A stretch of 53,530 nucleotides of DNA from Planctomycetaceae bacterium. Lineage in GTDB: Bacteria > Planctomycetota > Phycisphaerae > Phycisphaerales > SM1A02. The stretch lies in assembly GCA_021297815.1 (NCBI GenBank), contig JAJTGK010000008.1, positions 1-53,530 on the forward strand. Reading direction: 5' to 3'. The translations under genes and the position numbers were made by a program. A model generated the notes under the pieces. It was not told the origin of the DNA and searched no databases. It was given only the letters and a program-made list of their open reading frames with translations. Positions 16,530-23,643 of this stretch are shown here, piece by piece. How positions within the stretch are numbered: position 1 is the stretch's first letter; each line of letters starts with the position of its first letter.

Positions 16530-18374
16530 TCAACCCCAGTTCGAGAGCAGGATCGCGAGATCCTGGCCGTTCACCGAGCCGTCGCCGTTGATGTCTGCGG
16601 GGCCCGTGCCGCCCCACGCCGAGAGCAGGATCGCGAGGTCCTGCCCATTCACCGAGCCGTCGCCGTTCAGGTCGCCCGGGGTGGCGGTCGAGATGTTCAG
16701 CACCACGCTATCCATCGCCACGGGCGCGCTCTTGCCGGTCGACGCCCACAGGTCGTACGCGGTCTGGCCGTTCGAGTCGGTCACATTCGCGTTGCGGAGG
16801 AACTCGATGTACTCCTTCGAGGTCGTTTGGTAGTAGAGCGTCACCGACACCTGGGTCGCGCCCGCGGGAACCGCGTAGAGCGTGTCGTCCCAGTGCTGGC
16901 CGTCGGCGTAGGAGTAGCCCACGGGCGCCGCGCCGATCGCCTGGTACGCCGCGTTGGTGAAGCCGCGCGGCGGGATGCGGTTGTCGAGGAACTTCTTGTT
17001 CGCAAGCGCGAGGTGGAAGTTGATGCCCGCGGGCAGGCCCGTGAGCTTCGAGATCGCGTTCGTGATGCCGTGCTTCGCCTCGTACACCTTGGTGTCGGCC
17101 GACGAGAGCGCCGCGGTCTTGCTGTTGTACGAGCCGCGCTCGGCCACGACCTGGCCCTTCGCGTTCAGGAACTTCACATTGAGCCACATGCGGCGGCCCT
17201 CGGGGTAGCCCGACGGAACCTTGTGGCCCGACTCGTTGGTCACGCGCACCTTGACCTGGCCGCCGACCTGCTCGACGGTCATGTCGGTCGCGTTCTGCAG
17301 CATCTGCACGGTGCGGGCCGACGCCTCGTCGACGCGGTCCTGCGTGAGGCCGATCGCATCGGCTTCGTCGGCACCGAGCTGGTTGCGCACGGCCTGGATG
17401 ACCCAGGTGTTCGACCCCGCGAAGCCGTGCTGCGGCATGTCGGGGCGCTCGAACCACGGCTCGCCGAACTCATAGAAGCGGCAGCCACCCGCGATCACCT
17501 TCGGCATGTGGCAGTCCTGGCAGCTCGACACGACGCCGTCGGCATCGTTGCCGCCGTAGCGGTGGTCGGCGTACAGGACACCGTTCGGATACGAGCTGTG
17601 CAGCCACTCGCTGTAGGTGCGCTGCTCGGGGAACATGTCGTGCGGCTCTTGCGTCGGGTGCGCGGCGCCAAGCGGGTTGAGCACATACTCGCCCTTCGCG
17701 TTCTTCGAGTAGAGCGGGTTGCTCACATCGTGGCAGGTGCCGCAGAACTCGCTCGAGCGGTGGTAGGGCGAGGTGATCAGCCGCGTGTCCTGGCCGTGCA
17801 GGTTCTCGGGGACATCGCTGAACGGGCCGCGGCGCACATCGGCGGGGTCGATCACGAAGCGCGCATTGCCGTGGCCCTGCGGAATCAGCCCCTGCGCGGC
17901 GAGCGCCGAGATGATCGGGACATCGGGCTGCGCGGGGTCGCCTGGATAGCCGACCGCGCTTCCCGCGCCGAGCGTCGGGTTGACGGCGCGATGGCAGAAG
18001 TGGCAGTTGATGCCGTCGAAGTCCTCGACGATGAATTCGGCGGTGGTACCCGTCGACGATCGGCCGCCAAGCCATGCGCCAGGCGCGTGGCAGCGGATGC
18101 AGGTCTCGCCGTGGCAGTAGGTGCAGTTGATGCTGCCGACGATGGGCGTGAAGGCCTCCGCATCGGGGTTCGGCTGCGTGCCTGGCATGAAGAAGTCGGC
18201 CGCGGTCGAGGGGACCTGCACCTGGCTTCCGCTGCCGCCGCGCGCAGCGACGCTGGCCACGGTCACGCCGACCGCAACGAACCCCACCAGCGCGAGCGCG
18301 GCGCGGGTGGTCCTGCCGTGCCGCGGCTTCGGCGACGGCGACGAGAACGAGCGGGCGTGATCGATCTTCTTCAT
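16530..18374 (-). CDS. Five-haem cytochrome c protein with dockerin-like tail
   Basis: 614 residues. A hydrophobic segment (about 24-42) is a signal peptide or anchor. Five CxxCH haem sites follow: CTYCH 84-88, CIRCH 92-96, CHFCH 124-128, CGTCH 211-215 and CQDCH 285-289. Further histidines such as those in HGNARF and SPYHRSSEF are possible axial ligands. Residues about 300-560 form a beta-rich domain without further haems. The last 48 residues (567-614) are two dockerin-like calcium-loop repeats, GDLNGDGSVNGQDLAILL and the near-identical second copy, each ending in WG. This puts an electron carrier on a surface-attachment tail. No partner oxidoreductase gene is adjacent. A TTGACC promoter lies upstream. 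Confidence 0.88.
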   Translation of the reverse strand: MKKIDHARSFSSPSPKPRHGRTTRAALALVGFVAVGVTVASVAARGGSGSQVQVPSTAADFFMPGTQPNPDAEAFTPIVGSINCTYCHGETCIRCHAPGAWLGGRSSTGTTAEFIVEDFDGINCHFCHRAVNPTLGAGSAVGYPGDPAQPDVPIISALAAQGLIPQGHGNARFVIDPADVRRGPFSDVPENLHGQDTRLITSPYHRSSEFCGTCHDVSNPLYSKNAKGEYVLNPLGAAHPTQEPHDMFPEQRTYSEWLHSSYPNGVLYADHRYGGNDADGVVSSCQDCHMPKVIAGGCRFYEFGEPWFERPDMPQHGFAGSNTWVIQAVRNQLGADEADAIGLTQDRVDEASARTVQMLQNATDMTVEQVGGQVKVRVTNESGHKVPSGYPEGRRMWLNVKFLNAKGQVVAERGSYNSKTAALSSADTKVYEAKHGITNAISKLTGLPAGINFHLALANKKFLDNRIPPRGFTNAAYQAIGAAPVGYSYADGQHWDDTLYAVPAGATQVSVTLYYQTTSKEYIEFLRNANVTDSNGQTAYDLWASTGKSAPVAMDSVVLNISTATPGDLNGDGSVNGQDLAILLSAWGGTGPADINGDGSVNGQDLAILLSNWG

Positions 18375-18476
18375 GTGGGAACTCTCGTCGCGGCCTTCGA
18401 CGACCGCCGCGAGGTCGATGTTCGTACGGCCGAGGGCCGCGACCGAGCGACGGTTCGAAATTCTCTGACTTTCCGC

Positions 18477-18504
18477 AAGGTAGGATCGGCCCGCGCGCGG
18501 TCAA
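18477..18504 (-). promoter_or_regulatory. Promoter of the cytochrome gene
   Basis: On the minus strand TTGACC (18504-18499) and TACCTT (18482-18477) are separated by 16 bases. The start would be near 18470, with a leader of about 95 bases. The divergent 18375-18617 gap also holds the box of the lipoprotein gene. Confidence 0.55.
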
Positions 18505-18605
18505 GGATTGGTCTGATCAGAGGAAGAACCTTGCTTCTTTCGCGGCTGCGGAGTCGTGGCGGCCGGGCGGGGCTGCGTCGAAACGGTGGTATCGGACGCT
18601 TGCGC

Positions 18606-18611
18606 TACACT
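18606..18611 (+). promoter_or_regulatory. Leaderless-type -10 box of the lipoprotein gene
   Basis: TACACT, six bases before ATG 18618; no ribosome site in between. Confidence 0.45.
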
Positions 18612-18617
18612 CGCGCC

Positions 18618-19283
18618 ATGGACCGTCGAAAGGCTCTGATTCCTGCCTTCCTAGGCGCGATCGCCGCCATTGCCGCGGGCGCAGGGTGCGCCTCGCAGCG
18701 CCCCGTGCAGGTGGCGCCGTACATCGTCGTGGCACGGGGGGCGTACGCGCCCGCGGTCGAGGCCGCGTGCGCCGCGGCGCGCGAGGCGGGGTTCGTGCCT
18801 GCGCTCGTCGACCGAGGCGCGGGCACCATCGAGACCGAGCCGAAGGCGGGAGGCTCGATCGCCGAGCCGTGGACCTGGGGCGACCACACGGCAGGCGAGA
18901 TCGTCGAGGGCACGCTCGCCTTCGAGCGGCGCCGCGTGCGCTTCGAGTTCGTCCCCGTGGGCTTCGCGCCCGCCGTCAGCAACGCCGATGCGCCGCTCGC
19001 AGGCCCCGTGCTGCCCGGCTCGGGCCGCGGGTCGGGCGCGGCGATCGACCGCTTCGACGGCGAGCTCGAGCTTCGCGTCGCGGTGTCGGTCGAACGCCAG
19101 TTCGAGCCCGGCCTGCAGCGCAACAGCTGGACACGCTCGGTGGGCGGCGTCGCGCGCGATGTGACCGTTCCCGACGATGGCCGCGCCCCGCGCGACCGCT
19201 CCACCTGGACCCCGATCGCGCGCGACGAGCGGCTCGAGCAGCTGCTCCTCGCACGCGTGCGCGAGCAGATCGTCGCGCCGTGA
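18618..19283 (+). CDS. Small secreted lipoprotein, function unknown
   Basis: 221 residues. The N-terminus MDRRKALIPAFLGAI...AGAGCAS is a lipoprotein signal peptide with the lipobox GAGC, acylated Cys about 24. The mature protein has a mixed alpha/beta domain with charged strands and no family I recognise. A segment near 110-125 is Gly/Pro rich (PVLPGSGRGSG). The C-terminus ends in an acidic/basic helix (RDERLEQLLLARVREQIV). It converges on the peptide permease with four bases between stops. It shares a divergent region with the cytochrome gene. Start ATG 18618 fits both the lipobox position and the upstream TACACT. Confidence 0.75.
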   Translation: MDRRKALIPAFLGAIAAIAAGAGCASQRPVQVAPYIVVARGAYAPAVEAACAAAREAGFVPALVDRGAGTIETEPKAGGSIAEPWTWGDHTAGEIVEGTLAFERRRVRFEFVPVGFAPAVSNADAPLAGPVLPGSGRGSGAAIDRFDGELELRVAVSVERQFEPGLQRNSWTRSVGGVARDVTVPDDGRAPRDRSTWTPIARDERLEQLLLARVREQIVAP

Positions 19284-19287
19284 GCGC

Positions 19288-20259
19288 CTATGCGATGCGC
19301 GGGTCGACGAAGCGGTAGAGCACATCGACCGCGAGGTTGAACACCACCATCAGCGTCGCGTAGACGAGCACCACGCCCATCACGAGCGTGATGTCCTTGC
19401 CCAGCACGCCGTCGACGAAGTGCTGCCCGACGCCGGGCACCGCGAACACCTTCTCGACGACGAACGAGCCCGTGAGCGCGACCGCGGTCGCGGGCCCGAG
19501 GTACGAAAGCACGGGCAGGAACGCGTTCTTGAGCGCATGCTTGAGCGCGACCTTCCAGCGCGGCAGCCCCTTGGCGCGCGCGGTGCGGATGTGGTCGGCG
19601 CCCATCTCCTCGATCATGCCGAAGCGCACGAGCCGCGAGATGTACGCCGCGAACGGCAGCGACAGCGTGAACGCGGGCAGCACGACATACGAGATCCCGC
19701 CCCAGCCGCCCACGGGGAAGAGGCCGAGCTTGACGGCGAGCAGCATGAGGAGCGCGCTGCCGATCACGAAGCTCGGCAGGCTGATGCCCGCGATCGCAAG
19801 GACCTGCGTGAGCGCGTCGACGGGCGAGCCCGGCCGCAGGCCGCCGATCGTGCCCGCCGCGATGCCGATCGCGAGCGCGATGAGGATCGCGGAAAGCCCG
19901 AGCGTCATCGACACGGGCAGGCCCGTGCTCAGGATCTCGTTCACGCTCCAGTCGGGCTGCTTCAGGCTCGGACCGAGGTCGAACGGCGTGTCGTGCGCGC
20001 CGACGAGCCACGACACGCCCGAGGCCTTGCCGAGGTAGTCGAAGTAGAACGCGACGGGGTCGTCGAGCTTGTACTGCTTCTGCATCGCCTCGACGATCTC
20101 GGGCGGCGGGCGGCGGCCCTCGGGGTTCTCGAGCGGGTTGCCCGGCACGCTCCACGCCAGGATGAAGGTCAGCGTGTACACCGCAAGCACGATGAATGGC
20201 AGCTGCAGCAGGCGCCGCACCACGAGGCCTGTGAGCGACGACGGTTGCGCGCCGCTCAC
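19288..20259 (-). CDS. Oligopeptide/dipeptide-type ABC transporter permease (OppB/DppB family)
   Basis: 323 residues from GTG 20259, whose GTGA overlaps the TGA of the upstream binding-protein gene. About six hydrophobic helices are visible. The EAA loop is the classic GADHIRTARAKGLPRWKVAL, followed by HALKNAFLPV. The family's ending EKVFAVPGVGQHFVDGVLGKD is present. It forms one half of the membrane channel for peptides or similar solutes. The usual OppC, OppD and OppF genes are not in the window, so the partner permease and ATPases must be encoded elsewhere or the unit is a relic. Confidence 0.9.
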   Translation of the reverse strand: MSGAQPSSLTGLVVRRLLQLPFIVLAVYTLTFILAWSVPGNPLENPEGRRPPPEIVEAMQKQYKLDDPVAFYFDYLGKASGVSWLVGAHDTPFDLGPSLKQPDWSVNEILSTGLPVSMTLGLSAILIALAIGIAAGTIGGLRPGSPVDALTQVLAIAGISLPSFVIGSALLMLLAVKLGLFPVGGWGGISYVVLPAFTLSLPFAAYISRLVRFGMIEEMGADHIRTARAKGLPRWKVALKHALKNAFLPVLSYLGPATAVALTGSFVVEKVFAVPGVGQHFVDGVLGKDITLVMGVVLVYATLMVVFNLAVDVLYRFVDPRIA

Positions 20260-22175
20260 GGCACGACCTCCGACGGCTTGGCGGCCGCATCTTCGGCGGA
20301 CTTCGCGGCGGCGCGCTGCGCGGGCGTGCCGAGCAGCGAAAGATCCTGCTCGAGACGCGGATGCTCGCTCATGCCCTGCGTGCGCGCGGGGTCGTAGCCG
20401 TACACGGTCACATAGTTGCAGAGCGGCAGCAGGGGCACCTCGACCGTGAACAGCCAGCGCTCGCACTCGGCGAGCGCGCGCAGGCGCTCGGCGGGGTCGA
20501 CGATCGAGGTCGCCGCCTCGATCATGCGGTCATACTCGGGGTTCGAGTAGCCGCGGTCGTTGTTGCCGTTGCCCGTGCGCTGCAGGTCGAGCCAGGTGGT
20601 CGGGTCGCCGTAGTCGCCGTACCAGCCGCCGCGCGCGATCATGAAGTTCCCCTTCTTGAGGTCCTCCTTGTAGAGCTTCGAGTCCTTGCCGCGGCATTCG
20701 GCCGCGACGCGCAGCTCGCGCTTCCACATGTCGCGCATGGCGAGCGCGAGGTTCTGGTACCGCGGGCTCGCGGTCGAGTACAGGATGTCGACGGTGGGGA
20801 AGCGCTCGCCGCGCGCGTTCTCGACGATGCCGTCGCCGTCGCGGTCTTCCCAGCCCGCCGACTTGAGCTCGGCGCGCGCGCGCTCGGGGTCGAAGCCCAG
20901 GCCCTCGACCTCGGGGTAGCCCGCGATCGAGCCGACGGGGACGAGCGTGCCCGTGACGCGCTCGTTCAGGCGCGTGACGCGCTTGATGAGCTCCGCCTTG
21001 TCGACCGACAGCGCGAACGCGCGCCGCACCGCGGCGTCGTGGAACGGGTTCGTCTTCCCGCCTGGCAGCGCGGGCCTGCAGTTGAAGCTGAAGAAGTCGG
21101 TGCCGAAGGCGTCGAAGCCGCGGATGTTGCGCCGTTCGCCTGCGACGGGCGGCGGCAGCGCGGCAACGGCCTCGTCGTGCAGCAGCCCCGACGACATCGC
21201 GGCCTCGAACTCGCTGCGGTAGCGCTCGAGATACGCGCGGCGTTCGCCGAGCATCTCGGTCTTGTACTCGGGGCCGACATCGGTGAGCCAGTCCGCGGCG
21301 CCCGACTCGAAGCTCAGCACGCCCGTGTTCGGGTTCTCGATCGTGCGGAAGTCGATCGACTTCGCGACGACCGCGGCCCTGTTCCAGTAGTGCGGGTTCG
21401 CCTCGAGCCGCATGTCGCGCTTGTAGCGCCAGGTGGTGGGCACATACGCGCCGTTCGTGACGAGGTGGCCCGGCTTCGTCCAGCCGTGGCGCTGGACGAG
21501 CCGCGCGCTCGCCGCGTCGAGCGAGGTGAACGCGTCGACCGTGCGCTCATGGACGGGCGCGAACGGCGGAAACGCGCAGTAGTCGAGGAAGTAGGGGAGC
21601 GGCCGCTCGAGCGCGACGACGAGCGTGCGCGCGTCGGGCGCGTCGATCGCGACCATCTCGTCGAAGGCGCGCATCGCGTCGTCCCACGCGGCCTGCGCGC
21701 GCTCGGGCGTTCCCGCGCCGCCTGCGTCGTACTCCTTCAGCTGGCGCGTGCGGAACTCGAAGAACGCGCGCGCGCCGCGGATATCGAGGAAGAGCCCCGA
21801 GTAGTCGGCCGCGGTGTCGGGCAGGATCGCGCGACGCCACGCGTAGAGGAAGTCGGCGCTCGTCACGGGGTCGCCGTTCGACCACTTCGCGTCGGCGCGC
21901 AGGTGGAAGGTCCAGGTCAGGCCGTCGGGCGAGCGCTCCCAGCGCTCGGCGACGCCAGGCACGACCTCGCAGTCGGAGGCGCGCAGGTTGACGAGCGTCT
22001 CGTAGATCACGCGCGCGCGGCGCAGCTCGTGCTGGTAGCTCATGCGCTGCGGGTCGAGCGTGTAGCAGTCGCTGCGCTCGACCACGACGAGATCGGCGGG
22101 CGGCAGCGGACGGTCGAGCGCGATCGCCGCGAGGAGCGCCAGCACGAGAAGGATGACGGGAGCCGCGATCCGCAC
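20256..22175 (-). CDS. ABC transporter substrate-binding protein, family 5 (OppA-like)
   Basis: 639 residues from GTG 22175. The N-terminal hydrophobic segment (about 5-19) is a signal or anchor without a lipobox cysteine. Family 5 features follow: YTLDPQRMSYQHELRRARVIYETL, ERSPDGLTWTFHLR and NGDPVTSADFLYAWRR near the start, and the NERGYSN region near the end. It delivers the solute to the permease encoded immediately downstream with a four-base overlap. A TATCCT box lies seven bases before the GTG and there is no Shine-Dalgarno. The substrate is likely an oligopeptide, but sequence alone does not decide. Confidence 0.9.
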   Translation of the reverse strand: MRIAAPVILLVLALLAAIALDRPLPPADLVVVERSDCYTLDPQRMSYQHELRRARVIYETLVNLRASDCEVVPGVAERWERSPDGLTWTFHLRADAKWSNGDPVTSADFLYAWRRAILPDTAADYSGLFLDIRGARAFFEFRTRQLKEYDAGGAGTPERAQAAWDDAMRAFDEMVAIDAPDARTLVVALERPLPYFLDYCAFPPFAPVHERTVDAFTSLDAASARLVQRHGWTKPGHLVTNGAYVPTTWRYKRDMRLEANPHYWNRAAVVAKSIDFRTIENPNTGVLSFESGAADWLTDVGPEYKTEMLGERRAYLERYRSEFEAAMSSGLLHDEAVAALPPPVAGERRNIRGFDAFGTDFFSFNCRPALPGGKTNPFHDAAVRRAFALSVDKAELIKRVTRLNERVTGTLVPVGSIAGYPEVEGLGFDPERARAELKSAGWEDRDGDGIVENARGERFPTVDILYSTASPRYQNLALAMRDMWKRELRVAAECRGKDSKLYKEDLKKGNFMIARGGWYGDYGDPTTWLDLQRTGNGNNDRGYSNPEYDRMIEAATSIVDPAERLRALAECERWLFTVEVPLLPLCNYVTVYGYDPARTQGMSEHPRLEQDLSLLGTPAQRAAAKSAEDAAAKPSEVVP

Positions 22176-22182
22176 GGTGCGG

Positions 22183-22188
22183 AGGATA
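22183..22188 (-). promoter_or_regulatory. Leaderless-type -10 box of the binding-protein gene
   Basis: TATCCT on the minus strand, seven bases before the GTG at 22175. Confidence 0.45.
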
Positions 22189-22218
22189 GCCGCGGCCCCG
22201 CGCCGCCCGTCATGGCCC

Positions 22219-22252
22219 GAAAGAGAACGAAGCCGGCAGGCGCCGGCTTCGT
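22219..22252 (-). terminator. Intrinsic terminator after the secreted helical protein gene
   Basis: A perfect 11-bp stem (22227-22237 with 22242-22252), loop AGGC, followed on the minus strand by TCTCTTTC. It is 30 bases after the stop at 22284. Confidence 0.75.
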
Positions 22253-22283
22253 CGGGGTTCCTTCGGGTCGGGCGATCTCGCGA

Positions 22284-23345
22284 TCACTTGTACGGCGGCG
22301 CGGCCACGATGCCCGCCCAGCGCTTCGCCTCGGCATCGAACTTGGCCTTGTCCTTCGCGTCCCACGCGGGGCTGACCACGCGCGAGTCGCTCTCGGGCTT
22401 CGAGCCCGAGTACGCCGCAGGGCGCGCGTTGCGGTCGATCAGGCGCAGGAGCACCTCGGCCGAGTTCATGCTGCTGCTGTAGGTGGCGCTCATCGTGGGG
22501 TCGGCGTGCGCCGCGTCCCAGTGCGCCGAGGCCGTGTTCAGGATGTCGACGAGCGCGGGCGCCAGCGTCTTGGCGATCGCCAGACGGTCGGCCTCCTTCA
22601 GCGAGAGGAGGTCGTTGCGGATGCCGACGAGCACGCGGGCGACCGCCTGCATGCGCGCGTCGGACTGCTTCGCGCCCACCATCGACTTCGCGATCGAGGC
22701 GATCGCCTCGGCCTGCATCAGGCGCACCTTGCGCACGCTCTCGGCGTTCAGGTCGGCGCGGCGGGCGGCGTTCGCGATCGCCGTCAGCTTCTGCTGCATG
22801 GCGACCCAGTCGGTCTCGGCGACCGAGGAGTCGCGCAGCTTGCGCGCGACGGCCTCGATGTAGGCGTTGTTCGCATCGAGGTCTTCGAACGCGTCGGCCA
22901 GCAGGCCGCTGGCCGAGACGCGCTTGCCCGCGTCGCGTTCGGCGGTCGGGTTGGCGCGGTCCACGAGCACATCGAGCGCCTCGGGCGTGCGCGTGAAGCG
23001 CAGCACCTGCATCGCGTTGATCGCGCGGCGCAGGTCGGCATCCTTGGTCACGGGGCCGAGCTCCGCGATCAGCAGCTGCGCCATGCCCTTGCGGAAGTTC
23101 GCCGTCGCTGCGGGGTCGCGCATCGGCGACACCAGCGCCATGCGCGCCTCGGTCAGCGAGGCACCCGCCTGCGCCTCCTTGATCGCGCGGACATGCGCCG
23201 TCGCGAACGACTGCAGGGACGACTTCTGGGCGTCGGTGAGCGGCGCGGTCGCCGCGATGACGGCCCGGTCGAGCTGCTGGGCCGCCGCGGACCCAACGAC
23301 GGTTGCGGCGAGGATGCAGGCGGCGATCAGGGGTCGCAGGGTCAT
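22284..23345 (-). CDS. Secreted helical protein, function unknown
   Basis: 353 residues from ATG 23345, chosen because GGAG precedes it and a clean signal peptide follows (about 1-23, cleavage after AAA-Q). The rest is almost entirely alpha-helical, alanine-rich and charged, with regular helix lengths suggesting a repeat or bundle fold (for example RRAINAMQVLRFTRTPEALDV). No cysteine, no metal or catalytic motif was seen. It has its own good promoter and its own terminator, so it is a single-gene unit. It is transcribed divergently from the secreted repeat protein at 23644. Confidence 0.72.
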   Translation of the reverse strand: MTLRPLIAACILAATVVGSAAAQQLDRAVIAATAPLTDAQKSSLQSFATAHVRAIKEAQAGASLTEARMALVSPMRDPAATANFRKGMAQLLIAELGPVTKDADLRRAINAMQVLRFTRTPEALDVLVDRANPTAERDAGKRVSASGLLADAFEDLDANNAYIEAVARKLRDSSVAETDWVAMQQKLTAIANAARRADLNAESVRKVRLMQAEAIASIAKSMVGAKQSDARMQAVARVLVGIRNDLLSLKEADRLAIAKTLAPALVDILNTASAHWDAAHADPTMSATYSSSMNSAEVLLRLIDRNARPAAYSGSKPESDSRVVSPAWDAKDKAKFDAEAKRWAGIVAAPPYK

Positions 23346-23511
23346 GGCGGTCGTTTCTCCAAGCCACACCAGGGTCCGGGCTCCACGGTCAGCCCGAGGC
23401 ATCTCGGAAGCCTGACTGGGACGCGGTCCTGGCTCCGATGACGGTGGTCTGACCGCGGATGGCGGTCGACCCCACCCCCCCGGGCGAAGCCAAGGGCAAG
23501 TCGGACGGGGG

Positions 23512-23540
23512 ACGCTAATCCAACGGGCCCCTACTGTCAA
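23512..23540 (-). promoter_or_regulatory. Sigma-70-type promoter of the secreted helical protein gene
   Basis: On the minus strand TTGACA (23540-23535), 17-base spacer, TAGCGT (23517-23512). The transcript would start near 23505, about 160 bases before the ATG. This is the best -35/-10 pair in the window. Confidence 0.7.
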
Positions 23541-23643
23541 CGAACTGGCGTCTGCGCAGGGGCGTCGGAATGCCGTGGAAGCCCGATCCGAGCGGGTCTG
23601 CCCTGTGGATCCCCAGCCCTTGCCGAGCCGATGAGACCTGCCC

